A stretch of DNA of 64,000 nucleotides, from contig JAGTQE010000008.1 of NCBI GenBank assembly GCA_018396635.1, forward strand, positions 1 through 64,000, written 5' to 3'. The first letter of the stretch is position 1, and every line of letters begins with the position of its first letter. Source of the DNA: Candidatus Bathyarchaeota archaeon. Lineage in GTDB: Archaea > Thermoproteota > Bathyarchaeia > Bathyarchaeales > DTEX01. The translations under genes and the position numbers were made by a program. The notes beneath the pieces are model-generated. The model made no database searches. It had not been told where the DNA came from and was given only the letters and a program-made list of their open reading frames with translations. This document shows positions 42,903 to 52,664 of the stretch, piece by piece.

Positions 42903-44243
42903 TTGAAAGAACCCATAAAGTTTAAGAGCTTTCCGGAGAATAAACCGATTGAAGTCTTCTTAAGACTTTGCGATGAATATGAGCGTGCTTTTCTTTTCGA
43001 GTCTGTGGGTGATGGCGGAGATAGTTCTAGGTTCTCTTTCTTGGGCTTTGATCCGGAGGTTACTGTGACAGTTAAAGATTGTGTTGCGTACATTGATGGT
43101 GAGCGCCTAGAAATCGATGATCCACTAGATGTTATTAGGGCTTTGGTAAACGAGATCAGGGTCTTTGATAGCTCTCATAGATATGTTGGCGGAGCCGTTG
43201 GGTATATATCCTATGATGCCGTGCGCTATTGGGAGAAGCTTCCAAACATAGCCGTAGACGACTTAAGATTACCCGATATCGAGATGAGTATATTTGATGA
43301 TGGCATAGTTTTCGATCACGCAAGTGGTAAAGCATTTTACTTTTATAGGGGCAGAGACAGATACTCCGAGATCGCAAGGAGGATTAATAGAAATTTAAGT
43401 ATACCGGATCTATCTTTCACAACCCCGAGAGTAAATATCGACAGGGATAAATATGATAGAATAATCGAGAGGGCAAAGGAGTATATTTTCTCCGGAGACA
43501 TTTTGCAGGTAGTTTTGTCAAAGAGATATAGCTCGAGCTTTACCGGGGGCCTCCAAAAATTTTACTTGAACTTGAGGAGGATTAATCCATCACCATACAT
43601 GTACTTCCTTAAGGCTGGCGACCTTTTTATAATTGGGTCGAGCCCCGAGACTCTTGCCAGGGTTGAGGGCGGCATTATTGAGACGTGCCCAATAGCTGGA
43701 ACTAGACCGATGACCGGGGATCAAGAGAAGGATAAGGCTCTCGAAGAGGAGATGCTTAATGATCCGAAAGAGCTTGCCGAGCACATAATGCTTCTAGACT
43801 TGGCTAGAAATGATCTTGGAAGGGTCTCAGAGTTCGGCACAATTAATGTTATTGAGCTCATGAAGGTTAAAAAGTACAGTCATGTTCAGCATCTGGTTTC
43901 TAAGGTTACTGGTAAGCTGAGGAAAGACTATGATTGCTTTGATGCCTTGAGAGCCGTCTTTCCAGCCGGCACGGTGTCTGGTGCACCGAAGGTTAGGGCT
44001 ATGGAGATTATTGAGGAGCTTGAGCCTGCTCGCAGGGGGCCTTATGCTGGCGCTGTAGGATACTTCTCATGTAATGGTAACATGGATTTTGCTATAACGA
44101 TACGCACCTTATTCGCTAAAGATAATAGGTTGCATATACAGGTTGGTAGCGGCATAGTCGCTGACTCCACGGCTAGGGGGGAGTGGCTTGAGACCGAGTT
44201 TAAGGCTAGGGCTTTAATGAAGGCTCTGGAAGAGTCTGAATAA
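42903..44243 (+). CDS. trpE: Anthranilate synthase component I
   Basis: The 446-residue protein is TrpE, the chorismate-binding subunit that makes anthranilate with TrpG. Seen are the N-terminal AFLFESVG (the LLES-like feedback site for Trp) and SFLGFDPE. The catalytic C-terminal domain has FSGDILQVVLSKRY, GSSPETLARVEGG, CPIAGTRPMTGD, LLDLARNDLGRV, FPAGTVSGAPKVRAMEII and YAGAVGYFSCNGNMDFAITIRT. The TTG at 42903 is the first possible start in frame, but homology-like sequence (DLLPKYL) extends a little upstream of it. It is the first gene of trpEGDCFBA. Confidence 0.95.
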   Translation: MKEPIKFKSFPENKPIEVFLRLCDEYERAFLFESVGDGGDSSRFSFLGFDPEVTVTVKDCVAYIDGERLEIDDPLDVIRALVNEIRVFDSSHRYVGGAVGYISYDAVRYWEKLPNIAVDDLRLPDIEMSIFDDGIVFDHASGKAFYFYRGRDRYSEIARRINRNLSIPDLSFTTPRVNIDRDKYDRIIERAKEYIFSGDILQVVLSKRYSSSFTGGLQKFYLNLRRINPSPYMYFLKAGDLFIIGSSPETLARVEGGIIETCPIAGTRPMTGDQEKDKALEEEMLNDPKELAEHIMLLDLARNDLGRVSEFGTINVIELMKVKKYSHVQHLVSKVTGKLRKDYDCFDALRAVFPAGTVSGAPKVRAMEIIEELEPARRGPYAGAVGYFSCNGNMDFAITIRTLFAKDNRLHIQVGSGIVADSTARGEWLETEFKARALMKALEESE

Positions 44244-44264
44244 TTGTTCTGGAGGCTAAAGAGA

Positions 44265-44861
44265 ATGAAGGTTCTTATAATAGATAATTACGACTCGTTC
44301 GTATATAACCTCGTTCAATACGTTGGTGAGCTGGGCGGAGAGCCAATAGTTTGCAGAAATGATAAAATAACTTTGAAGAAAGCTGCAATGATCAACCCGG
44401 ACAGAATAATTATATCGCCCGGTCCAGGCAACCCAGCTGACAGAAAGTATTTTGGAATATGCTCCGACGTATTGTTGACGCTAAGCGTAAAGGTGCCGAC
44501 TTTAGGCGTTTGCCTTGGGCATCAAGGGATAATACACGTTTTCGGTGGCAGAATAATTCCAGCCAAGAGAGTCATGCATGGGAAAATAAGCCTAATCTCG
44601 CATGACGGAGAGGGGATTTTTAGAGGCGTCAAAAACCCATTTGAGGCCACAAGATATCATTCGCTTGTCGGCGATAAATCCTCGTTGCCAGCCTGTTTAA
44701 AGGTTACAGCTAAATCCCTAGATGATGATGAAATTATGGGCGTTAGGCATAGGCTATATCCCATAGAGGGCGTACAGTTTCACCCAGAATCTATATTGAC
44801 CCAGGAAGGTAAAAAGATAATTAAAAATTTTCTAGATTGGGGTGTCCAGCATGATAGTTGA
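44265..44861 (+). CDS. trpG: Anthranilate synthase component II (glutamine amidotransferase)
   Basis: The 198-residue class I amidotransferase begins MKVLIIDNYDSFVYNLVQYV and has SPGPGNPADRKY, the nucleophile elbow GVCLGHQGI (Cys) and GVQFHPESILT (His-Glu of the triad). It releases ammonia from glutamine for TrpE. The ATG at 44265 follows GGAGG; an in-frame TTG at 44244 is rejected. It overlaps trpD by 11 bases. Confidence 0.95.
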   Translation: MKVLIIDNYDSFVYNLVQYVGELGGEPIVCRNDKITLKKAAMINPDRIIISPGPGNPADRKYFGICSDVLLTLSVKVPTLGVCLGHQGIIHVFGGRIIPAKRVMHGKISLISHDGEGIFRGVKNPFEATRYHSLVGDKSSLPACLKVTAKSLDDDEIMGVRHRLYPIEGVQFHPESILTQEGKKIIKNFLDWGVQHDS

Positions 44862-45912
44862 ATACATAAGGAAGGTTGTTGAGGGGCGAGACTTAACTTA
44901 TCAGGAAGCATGTGAAGCGATGAGGGAAATAATGAGCGGTAATGCAACCTCGGCTCAGATAGCCGCCCTTCTAACTGCTATGAGGATGAAGGGCGAGACT
45001 GTAGAGGAGATAGCTGCCTTCGCCTCAGTGATGAGGGAGTTCTGTAATGCTATTAGACCAAACGTTAAAGGGAGAATAATAGACACGTGTGGAACAGGCG
45101 GAGATAGAATAAAAACCTTCAATGTAAGTACTCTAACAGCATTTGTGGCTGCTGGCGCCGGAGCCACTGTAGCTAAGCACGGAAACAGGTCTGTGACCAG
45201 TAAGATGGGGAGCGCTGACCTTCTGGAGCGCCTTGGATTAAACCTAAATGTCGAGCCGGGCGTCGTTGAGAAGACTATTGAGGATTTGGGTATAGGCTTC
45301 ATGTTCGCGCCCAAGTTCCATCCGGCAATGAAGTATGCTGCGGGTCCCCGTAGGGAGATTGGTATAAGGACTGTCTTTAATATTCTCGGGCCGTTAACCA
45401 ATCCTGCTGGGGTTAAAGCGCAGCTCTTAGGAGTCTTCGACGAGACTTGGCTTAAACCCATCGCGCTAGTGTTGAGGAGACTTGGCTCTGAGGAGGTTAT
45501 GGTGGTTCATGGAGTTGATGGGCTTGATGAGATCTCGATTATTGGCAAAACATCTATAGCTTGGCTAAAGAATGATAATGTAGAGTTGCTTGAGGTTACA
45601 CCTAAGGACTTTGGTATGAGAAATGCTGAAGCATCCGATTTAATTGTGCATAGCCCTGAGGAGTGCGTTGAGGAGTCGTTTAGGCTCCTATATTGTAGCC
45701 CCAAAATTGATGATCCGAAGCTTAGAATGGTTCTCATAAATTCATCGGCGGCGCTAGTTGTTGGTGGTAAGGCTGACGACTTTAAACATGGTGTTGACCT
45801 TGCATTTGAGTCTATTGAGAGCGGGTCTGCATACAAGAAGCTTAAAGAGTTGATTAAAAGATATGGCGGCGATCTCTCAAAACTGGAGGAGCTTGAAAGG
45901 AAGTATGGGTGA
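44851..45912 (+). CDS. trpD: Anthranilate phosphoribosyltransferase
   Basis: The 353-residue protein adds phosphoribose from PRPP to anthranilate. Signatures are the PRPP-binding DTCGTGGDRIKTFNVSTLTA (about residues 77-96), KHGNRSVTSKMGSADLLE, MFAPKFHPAMKYAAGPRREIG and TVFNILGPLTNPAG. The ATG at 44851 lies inside the end of trpG, and its own end overlaps trpC by eight bases. The length is normal. Confidence 0.96.
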   Translation: MIVEYIRKVVEGRDLTYQEACEAMREIMSGNATSAQIAALLTAMRMKGETVEEIAAFASVMREFCNAIRPNVKGRIIDTCGTGGDRIKTFNVSTLTAFVAAGAGATVAKHGNRSVTSKMGSADLLERLGLNLNVEPGVVEKTIEDLGIGFMFAPKFHPAMKYAAGPRREIGIRTVFNILGPLTNPAGVKAQLLGVFDETWLKPIALVLRRLGSEEVMVVHGVDGLDEISIIGKTSIAWLKNDNVELLEVTPKDFGMRNAEASDLIVHSPEECVEESFRLLYCSPKIDDPKLRMVLINSSAALVVGGKADDFKHGVDLAFESIESGSAYKKLKELIKRYGGDLSKLEELERKYG

Positions 45913-46711
45913 CTTCCTAGACCTGCTAGCTGAGGCGGCTAAGAAGAACATAGAGAATGGATACTATAAAGTCAGTCCCACGGCCAACCCTACTCAACGC
46001 TCCAGAAGAAGCTTAAAGGAAGCTATATTAGGTTGTAGGAAGGCTGCCATAATATCGGAAATCAAGTTCTCATCTCCATCATCCGGGCCTTTAAGAGTGA
46101 ACAAAGATGTTGAGGGTATATCTAGAGATATGGTTGAGGCAGGGGCTATAGGAATATCTATCTTAACTGAGCCGAGATACTTCTCAGGTTCGCTTGAAAC
46201 CTTAACTAGGGTCCGCTCATTGGTTGATGTTCCGCTGCTCATGAAAGATATAGTGTTGAGCAGCTGCCAGCTAGATGCCGCATATAGTTTCGGAGCCGAC
46301 GCTGTTCTCTTAATAATGGGGCTTTTCAGGCGGGGATACTGTGGGATGGATGTTAACGACATGATAAATTATTCCCATAGGCTGGGCCTTGAGGTGCTGC
46401 TGGAGGTTCATGATGCGGAGGAGTTTAGGCTGGCTCTATTAACCGACGCCGATATTATTGGAATAAATAATAGGGATCTTAGAACTCTTAAAGTCGACAT
46501 AAATACGACAAAAAATATTCTTGAAAGATTTAGTAAGACTGAGATTGGCGGTAGGCCTATTGTTAGTGAGAGTGGAATAAGGTCGCCGGATGATGTGCGC
46601 TTCTTGAGGAGATGTGGTGCAGACGCCTTCTTAGTAGGTACGGCTGTTATGTCTGCCGGAGACATAAGGAGGTTTGTTGCCGGTCTGGTGAACGCCTATG
46701 AGGAAAGTTAG
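45905..46711 (+). CDS. trpC: Indole-3-glycerol phosphate synthase
   Basis: The 268-residue TIM-barrel protein has IISEIKFSSPSSGPL (catalytic Glu and Lys), ISILTEPRYFSGSLE, PLLMKDIVLS, ADAVLLIMGLF, LLEVHDAEE, GINNRDLRTLKVD and VSESGIRSPDDV. These are the usual TrpC motifs, where Lys and Glu residues drive ring closure. The ATG at 45905 overlaps the trpD stop. A longer in-frame start at 45863 lies inside trpD and is rejected. Confidence 0.95.
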   Translation: MGDFLDLLAEAAKKNIENGYYKVSPTANPTQRSRRSLKEAILGCRKAAIISEIKFSSPSSGPLRVNKDVEGISRDMVEAGAIGISILTEPRYFSGSLETLTRVRSLVDVPLLMKDIVLSSCQLDAAYSFGADAVLLIMGLFRRGYCGMDVNDMINYSHRLGLEVLLEVHDAEEFRLALLTDADIIGINNRDLRTLKVDINTTKNILERFSKTEIGGRPIVSESGIRSPDDVRFLRRCGADAFLVGTAVMSAGDIRRFVAGLVNAYEES

Positions 46712-47360
46712 AGTTAAGATATGTGGGATAACTAGGCTAGAGGATGCCAACGTCTCGGTTAAGGCTGGAGCAGATTCGCTTGGCTTCATCGTCGATGTTC
46801 CTGAATCTCCGAGGAACATTTCCTTCGAGTTAGCTAAGCAGATTATGAAAGCCACCCCAATATTTGTCACAAAGGTTGCGGTCACTGTCTTTAAGAGTCT
46901 TGAGCGGACTCTTGAAATCTACAGGGAATTGAGACCAGATGCCGTACAATTGCATGGAAAACTACCCTCACTCGAAGATATCGATGAGATTTCTAGGAGA
47001 GTGCGTGTTATAGGAGCTGTAAGGGCGGATCCAGATATCGCTTTGGAGGGAGATATGCTACATCTCATAGATCGCCTCGACGCAGTATTGGTCGACACGC
47101 ATCTTCCAGGCATATACGGTGGCACAGGAATTACCCACGACTGGTCTATGAGCAGAAGGATTAGGGACACCGTGTACCCTAAGCCAATGATATTGGCTGG
47201 AGGTTTAAGACCTGAGAATGTTAGGAGCGCAATAATTACAGTCGAGCCATTCGCAGTTGATGTTTCAAGCGGTGTTGAGGCCTATCCTGGAATTAAAGAT
47301 GCTGGAAAAATATTTTCCTTTATTAGTGAGGTTAGGAGGGCTGAGGAGTGCCTAAGCTGA
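46698..47360 (+). CDS. trpF: Phosphoribosylanthranilate isomerase
   Basis: The 220-residue TIM-barrel protein has the start [20 protein letters not shown] (catalytic Cys in KICG), [45 protein letters not shown] (catalytic Asp) and [14 protein letters not shown], then [14 protein letters not shown]. It isomerises phosphoribosylanthranilate. The ATG lies 14 bases inside the end of trpC, and its own end overlaps trpB. Confidence 0.95.
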   Translation: MRKVRVKICGITRLEDANVSVKAGADSLGFIVDVPESPRNISFELAKQIMKATPIFVTKVAVTVFKSLERTLEIYRELRPDAVQLHGKLPSLEDIDEISRRVRVIGAVRADPDIALEGDMLHLIDRLDAVLVDTHLPGIYGGTGITHDWSMSRRIRDTVYPKPMILAGGLRPENVRSAIITVEPFAVDVSSGVEAYPGIKDAGKIFSFISEVRRAEECLS

Positions 47361-48556
47361 GCGAGTATCCGATAAACGGGAAATATGGCAGGTTTGGAGG
47401 CAGGTATGTTCCCGAAACCCTTATGTCGGCTCTCATAGAGCTTGAAGAAGCATATCTATCGGCTAAAGAGGATGAGGAGTTTCAGAGACAATTAAAGTAT
47501 TATCTTTCAGAGTTCGCTGGGAGGCCGACGCCACTATACTATGCGAAGAACCTCACCAAGAAGCTTGGCGGGGCTAAGATTTACCTGAAGCGTGAGGACT
47601 TAGCTCATGGCGGGGCGCATAAAATAAATAATACTATTGGGCAAGCCCTCTTAGCCAAGAAGATGGGTAAAAAGAGGGTGATAGCCGAAACTGGCGCAGG
47701 TCAACATGGTGTTGCAACGGCGATGGCTTGTGCTGCATTGGGTTTGAGAGCTGAGATATATATGGGCTCGGAGGATATGAGGCGGCAGAGACTGAATGTC
47801 TTTAGGATGGAGCTCCTCGGCGCTAAAGTTCATCCAGTTGAGTCGGGTTCAAAGACCCTTAAGGATGCTATTAATGAGGCCCTTAGAGATTGGGTTACAA
47901 ATGTTCGGACAACATATTATCTCATAGGCTCCGTTGTCGGCCCGCACCCCTATCCAATGATTGTCCGAGATTTCCAGAGCGTTATAGGGCATGAGATTAG
48001 GGAGCAGATTTTAGAGAAGGAGGGTAGGCTGCCAGACGTCCTGGTTGCTTGTGTTGGTGGCGGCAGCAACGCCATGGGAACGTTTTATCCATTCCTAGAC
48101 GACCTAGATGTTGAAATGTATGGTGTTGAAGCTGCTGGTGAGGGTATAGAAACTGGGAGGCATGCAGCTTCCCTCTGCGCTGGCTTAGAAGGCGTCTTTC
48201 ATGGTATGAGGACTTATGTTTTACAGGATGAGGATGGGCAAATAATGGAGACGCATAGCATTTCAGCTGGCCTAGATTATCCTGGTGTTGGGCCGGAGCA
48301 CTCTTTCCTAAAGGAGATTGGACGTGCTAAGTATGTTGCCATAACAGATAAAGAGGCTGTAGAAGCATTCATTGAGCTATCTAAGTGTGAGGGTATAATA
48401 CCTGCGCTTGAGCCATCCCACGCCCTAGCCTATGCTATGAAGATTGCGCCAAACTTAAGTAAGGATGATATAGTTGTCGTCACGTTATCTGGTAGAGGGG
48501 ATAAGGATGTTGAGGTCGTTGCAAAGTACCTAGGTGTTAGAATATGGGAACGATAG
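47348..48556 (+). CDS. trpB: Tryptophan synthase beta chain (TrpB1 type)
   Basis: The 402-residue PLP enzyme has [20 protein letters not shown] with the PLP lysine K92, [29 protein letters not shown] and [14 protein letters not shown]. This is the TrpB1 form that works with TrpA, as expected from trpA immediately downstream. It joins indole and serine to tryptophan. The GTG start at 47348 overlaps the trpF end; GAGGGCTGAGGAG supplies the Shine-Dalgarno sequence. Confidence 0.96.
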   Translation: MPKLSEYPINGKYGRFGGRYVPETLMSALIELEEAYLSAKEDEEFQRQLKYYLSEFAGRPTPLYYAKNLTKKLGGAKIYLKREDLAHGGAHKINNTIGQALLAKKMGKKRVIAETGAGQHGVATAMACAALGLRAEIYMGSEDMRRQRLNVFRMELLGAKVHPVESGSKTLKDAINEALRDWVTNVRTTYYLIGSVVGPHPYPMIVRDFQSVIGHEIREQILEKEGRLPDVLVACVGGGSNAMGTFYPFLDDLDVEMYGVEAAGEGIETGRHAASLCAGLEGVFHGMRTYVLQDEDGQIMETHSISAGLDYPGVGPEHSFLKEIGRAKYVAITDKEAVEAFIELSKCEGIIPALEPSHALAYAMKIAPNLSKDDIVVVTLSGRGDKDVEVVAKYLGVRIWER

Positions 48557-49395
48557 AGGAGAAGTTTAAGATCCTAAGTGGGCGTGGCGAAGGGGCGTTA
48601 ATAGGATATATTACTTGTGGTGATCCAACGCCGGACCATACGCTGAAGATCGCTGAGGCTTTGGTTGATGGGGGTGTTGATATGATTGAGCTTGGCATAC
48701 CCTTCTCAGACCCGATAGCGGACGGCCCAATTATACAGCGTGCAACAATGAGGGCGCTTAAAGCTGGCACTAGACCCATCATGGTGATGGAGACGGCGAG
48801 GAAAATATCTGAGAAATTTGAGAATGTGCCAGTAATCCTATTAACCTATTACAATATAATTTTTAGGATGGGTTTAGAGAATTTTTTCAGTATTGCTAAA
48901 GAGAATCATATCAGCGGAGTTATTGTTCCAGACCTATCCGTCGAGGAGGCCTTAGAGTATAAGGCTTTAGCCGAAAGATACGATATTGATACCATCTTCC
49001 TCGCCGCTCCCTCAACTTCAGATGAGCGCCTAAAGAAGATCATAGAATTCTCCTCGGGCTTCGTCTACCTGGTTTCAGTGTTCGGCGTAACAGGTCCGAG
49101 GGAGAGGCTTAGAAAGGAGAGTATTGATTTTGTGAGGAGGGTCTCCTCAATATCTAACGGTAGAATTCCCGTGGCGGTCGGCTTTGGGATATCTAAGCCC
49201 TCCCACGTGAGGAGCGTTATAGCTAATGGCGCCGATGGCGCAATAGTTGGGAGTAAAATTGTTAAGATAGTTGAGGAGAATATTGGCGAGGAGGAGAAAA
49301 TGCTCTTAAAAATAAGGAGTTTTGTGAGGAGCCTTAAGAAATCAACGTTAAAACAATCTGGCTTGACAGCTGATAGGGTGCCAGTTTCCCTTTAA
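48544..49395 (+). CDS. trpA: Tryptophan synthase alpha chain
   Basis: The 283-residue TIM barrel has [30 protein letters not shown] (catalytic Glu and Asp), [27 protein letters not shown] and [13 protein letters not shown]. It cleaves indole-3-glycerol phosphate and channels indole to TrpB. The ATG at 48544 overlaps the trpB stop by 13 bases. It is the last gene of the operon and ends 8 bases before the convergent ABC gene. Confidence 0.96.
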   Translation: MGTIEEKFKILSGRGEGALIGYITCGDPTPDHTLKIAEALVDGGVDMIELGIPFSDPIADGPIIQRATMRALKAGTRPIMVMETARKISEKFENVPVILLTYYNIIFRMGLENFFSIAKENHISGVIVPDLSVEEALEYKALAERYDIDTIFLAAPSTSDERLKKIIEFSSGFVYLVSVFGVTGPRERLRKESIDFVRRVSSISNGRIPVAVGFGISKPSHVRSVIANGADGAIVGSKIVKIVEENIGEEEKMLLKIRSFVRSLKKSTLKQSGLTADRVPVSL

Positions 49396-49403
49396 ATTCA
49401 ACG

Positions 49404-50093
49404 TTAAGCGCTTTCTATTCTTCCATCCCTCATCGTGTAGATTGTTGTGCATGCCTGTGTGACTATTGGGTCGTGGGTCACTATAATGAATGTCTGACCA
49501 TTCTTCCTATTCAATTCCTTTATTAGGTTCATTAGTGCTGTTGCCGATTTGGAGTCTAGGTCGCCTGTCGGCTCATCAGCTAAAACTATGGACGGATTAT
49601 TTGCCAGAGCCCTCGCTATCGCCACACGCTGCTGCTCACCGCCACTCAGCTCATCCGGCTTATGATCAGCCCTAGCCTCCAATCCAACCATCCTCAGGAG
49701 GCTTAGGGCCCTCTCACGCCTCTCATTCTTAGAAACTCCTGCCAATGCTAGTGGCACCTCAACATTCTCCAAGGCTGTTAGTGTCGGTATAAGATTATAG
49801 AATTGGAATACAAATCCAACCTTTCTAAGCCTGTAGTCGGCTAGCTCGCTCTCACCTAAAGTCGTTATATCGACTCCGTCGACGAATACTTTCCCGCTCG
49901 TAGGTCTATCCAGACCGCCTATAAGATTTAGTAGCGTGGTCTTACCTGAACCCGAAGGCCCCATTATGCCAACTATCTCGCCTGAGGAAACCTGCAGATT
50001 GACGTTGTTTAAGGCTTGGATGTTAACCTTGCCGCGCCTATAGATCTTACTTAAATTGAGAGTTCTAACTATAGTCTTTGTGGTCTTAGACAT
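49404..50093 (-). CDS. ABC transporter ATP-binding protein (MacB/LolD type)
   Basis: The 229-residue ATPase has Walker [17 protein letters not shown] (about residues 43-58), Q-loop [19 protein letters not shown], signature [15 protein letters not shown], Walker [14 protein letters not shown] and H-loop IIVTHDP. These match the LolD/MacB export class. It overlaps the permease gene by eight bases and is the last gene of a minus-strand operon with the permease and probably the secreted accessory protein at 51390. Confidence 0.95.
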   Translation of the reverse strand: MSKTTKTIVRTLNLSKIYRRGKVNIQALNNVNLQVSSGEIVGIMGPSGSGKTTLLNLIGGLDRPTSGKVFVDGVDITTLGESELADYRLRKVGFVFQFYNLIPTLTALENVEVPLALAGVSKNERRERALSLLRMVGLEARADHKPDELSGGEQQRVAIARALANNPSIVLADEPTGDLDSKSATALMNLIKELNRKNGQTFIIVTHDPIVTQACTTIYTMRDGRIESA

Positions 50094-51351
50094 GCCTAAG
50101 CGCCTCCACAGGCTTCATCCTTGAAGCACGCCAAGCCGGGTAGAGCCCGGCTAGGATCCCTACTAGTGCTCCTAGGGAGAAGCATATGGCGACGTTCATG
50201 GGTGTTATGGCTGGCAACACCAGCCTAAATGTTTGCGTAGTAGTGCCGCCCAACATTGGGTTTGTTGTTCCCGGCCTTGAGAATGGGTTTCTCATGCCGA
50301 ATGGTGAGATCCCTGTTGCGAACATCCCTGGAACCAGCATTGGGAATACGTGTGCCAGTATGCTTCCAGCTAATACGCCTACTCCGCCACCTATTAGCCC
50401 GATAAGTAGAGCCTCTGTGAGGAAGAGCTTCATTATATCGTGGCTTTTCGCCCCTATAGCCTTCAGTACGCCTATCTCGCGTGTTCTCTCGGTTACAGCC
50501 ATCATCATGGTATTCACAACTCCGAAGCTTCCAGCGAATAGGGCTACCAGGCCTATTGTGGCAAAGAACATTGTGAGCGTATTCAGCATATTTGTTGCCT
50601 GCTGTACCATGATTGTGGGGGTTGCGACCCTAACGCCGGGAACCGCTGAAGATATCAGGGATGAAACTTCGCTTACTATAGATGGATCCTCACATTTTAT
50701 AAGTACATGGGTTATACGTCCACTCTCTCCAGTGATTTCCTGAGCATCGGCTAACGCTATATAGGCTGCATACTCCTGGAAAACCATACCAGTTTCAAAT
50801 ACACCAATTACCTTAAATGTTCGCTCAGCCCCGATCTGTCCGCTGCTAAGGCTGACTGTTTGGCCTAAAGTTAAATCTAGGAATTCCATTAGGGCCTTCC
50901 CGATAACTATTTCCCCGGCGCTGTTCTCTGTTAGAAATCTTCCCTCAATGATGTTTAGTCCTCCGGTGACAATCTCATATGATGCTGGTTCAATGCCATA
51001 TATTGTGACCCTCCTACCGTTAATTGAGCCGCTGAATGAGTATTGTGGCGATAGTGCGTATACTCCTGGGATTCCGCTCAGCACATTTACTATTGATGCG
51101 TCTAGCGTGCTTGGGCTTGGAAGAAAGCCGAAGAATCCTCCAGCTCTATCTCTAAATGATGTTGAGTTGGATACTGTTATATCGGCGCCACCTAAGGCTC
51201 TGACCATGCTTCTCACCTGAGTCTCCATTCCCGAGACTAGGGATAGGAGAATTAGCATCATGCTTATACCTACAACTATGCCTGAAGCCGTTAGGGCGGT
51301 CCTCAGCTTACGCCTTCTCAGGTTCCTAATTGCTAAGCTCCAGGTGAACAT
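50086..51351 (-). CDS. ABC transporter permease (MacB/FtsX family)
   Basis: The 421-residue protein has an N-terminal membrane helix (about residues 13-35), a large extracellular MacB-like core domain (about 40-260) with FLTENSAGEIVIGKALMEF and FEYGMVFQEYAAY-like strands, then three more helices (about 265-290, 310-335, 375-405). The FtsX-type VMTEATRTEREIGVLKAIGA loop is seen here as TERTREIGVLKAIGAKSHDI. It is the permease for the ATPase just downstream, likely a mechanotransmission exporter or a lipid/protein release system. Substrate unknown. Confidence 0.92.
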   Translation of the reverse strand: MFTWSLAIRNLRRRKLRTALTASGIVVGISMMLILLSLVSGMETQVRSMVRALGGADITVSNSTSFRDRAGGFFGFLPSPSTLDASIVNVLSGIPGVYALSPQYSFSGSINGRRVTIYGIEPASYEIVTGGLNIIEGRFLTENSAGEIVIGKALMEFLDLTLGQTVSLSSGQIGAERTFKVIGVFETGMVFQEYAAYIALADAQEITGESGRITHVLIKCEDPSIVSEVSSLISSAVPGVRVATPTIMVQQATNMLNTLTMFFATIGLVALFAGSFGVVNTMMMAVTERTREIGVLKAIGAKSHDIMKLFLTEALLIGLIGGGVGVLAGSILAHVFPMLVPGMFATGISPFGMRNPFSRPGTTNPMLGGTTTQTFRLVLPAITPMNVAICFSLGALVGILAGLYPAWRASRMKPVEALRHV

Positions 51352-51389
51352 AATTTAACCCTCCACAAACAATAAAAAAGGAAAGAGGT

Positions 51390-51944
51390 TTATGGCTTGA
51401 TGCTTTCCGTACTCTTTTCAATTAGTGTTACATTAACTATAGCTATCCTGGTAACTTTCTCCGCTTTGAGGTCTATCTCAACGAAGGCTCTGCTGTCACC
51501 CTTAACTAGCAGTAGTATAACCCTATCGACTTCCATGGTTATCTGACCATTCTCTTGGACGACAAGCTTAACGTGAGCTATCCTAATGTCGCCGATATTA
51601 TAGCCCTCATTGAGAAGTTTTTGCACATCCTCGTCGCCTTCAGCTATGCTTAAAACTCTGTTCTTAAATCCCTCGCTGAGCTCCACATCTAAGCCGCGTG
51701 CCCACCTAAAACCTTTTATCGAGAAGGGTAGTCTCCAGCAGAATCTAGGAGACACCGTGATGTTTTGAGCATTACTGATGCATGATTGCGCCGGAGGAGT
51801 TATAGCTTTCTGTTCAATGCCTCGTCTAATTCCCACCGTGCCTATCGTGTAGCGCCATGCTAGGGCGCTGTATGTTGAGATAATTATTGCGCCCAGTGCA
51901 GCTAAGCCTAGGCAGAGAAGTATTAGTAATGTGCTTCTCCTCAA
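51390..51944 (-). CDS. Membrane-anchored extracytoplasmic protein beside ABC genes
   Basis: Unrecognised 184-residue protein. It has one N-terminal hydrophobic helix (residues 5-28, signal anchor). After a Cys pair separated by 14 residues, a beta-rich outer domain follows, with repeated strands such as IAHVKLVVQENGQITMEVDRV and FVEIDLKAEKVTRIAIV. The TTG at 51944 follows GGTGATGC. It is 38 bases upstream of the ABC permease on the same strand, so it may be the extracellular partner of that transporter. This is inference from position. Confidence 0.7.
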   Translation of the reverse strand: MRRSTLLILLCLGLAALGAIIISTYSALAWRYTIGTVGIRRGIEQKAITPPAQSCISNAQNITVSPRFCWRLPFSIKGFRWARGLDVELSEGFKNRVLSIAEGDEDVQKLLNEGYNIGDIRIAHVKLVVQENGQITMEVDRVILLLVKGDSRAFVEIDLKAEKVTRIAIVNVTLIEKSTESIKP

Positions 51945-52058
51945 TTTGCATCACCATGCCATAAGGAGGCATGCTGTATATAAAAGGATTTTTCATAATT
52001 ATGCCAGAATTATGCCAATTTAATTCAGCGGTCAATCTTGCCTGAAGTATTTCTGGGA

Positions 52059-52664
52059 TTACTTTAGGCTGAGGTAGAGTAGGATTATTAGTGCGGTAAA
52101 GGCGAAAATGTCTGGTAGCATGGCGAAGGGGCCTAGTCCGAAGGCTCTAAAGCCGAAGAGCATGTGCATGAATGGGTTGGATGAGAGTGTGTAGAAAAGG
52201 AGTATTAGCGAGAATATTATGAGGCCAGCAGTGAACTGGGTCTTAGTTTTACGGTAAATATCTAGGTATATTAGGAGCAGTATTGCTACAAGCGCTACAT
52301 TAACAGTTGATATTACAGACTTAACCGTGTAGAATATTTCTATATCGGGTATGAAGACGTGTGGTGGTGGAATAATATTCCAGTCTTTAAACCTTGATAT
52401 TATGTCTGCCTCTAGGCTAGTTAGGCTTATTTCGCCACGCCTATATTTCTCTACCAGCTGCTTAATCTCATCCATTTGGCTCTCTGTTAAGCCCCAACGT
52501 CTCCTAATCTGCCGCTCAGGTCCACTAATACTTAGGCTACATATCGTTGCTAGGAGAGCTACCGCTAAAAGAATAGCTATTATAAGCACTATTTTCCCAT
52601 CTTTATCCACAATTTTATTTATTTCGTTCTCCTCCTTTTCTCTTTTTTCCCAATTTTCTCCCAA
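52059..52664 (-). CDS. Polytopic membrane protein coupled to a winged-helix regulator
   Basis: The 201-residue protein has a charged N terminus, then hydrophobic segments at about residues 25-48, 115-135, 142-160 and 180-200. Between the first and second is a soluble loop (50-110) with WGLTESQMDEIKQLVEKYRRGE. The family is not recognised. The reading frame overlaps the winged-helix gene by 46 bases if the TTG at 52664 is used; the GTG at 52610, just after that gene's stop, is an alternative start. Coupling suggests that the two proteins act together, perhaps as a membrane sensor and its regulator. Confidence 0.65.
   Translation of the reverse strand: MGENWEKREKEENEINKIVDKDGKIVLIIAILLAVALLATICSLSISGPERQIRRRWGLTESQMDEIKQLVEKYRRGEISLTSLEADIISRFKDWNIIPPPHVFIPDIEIFYTVKSVISTVNVALVAILLLIYLDIYRKTKTQFTAGLIIFSLILLFYTLSSNPFMHMLFGFRAFGLGPFAMLPDIFAFTALIILLYLSLK

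Noticed and set aside
44955-45461. 168-codon minus-strand frame opposite trpD
   Set aside because: Mirror of trpD; no start signals and no recognisable motif.
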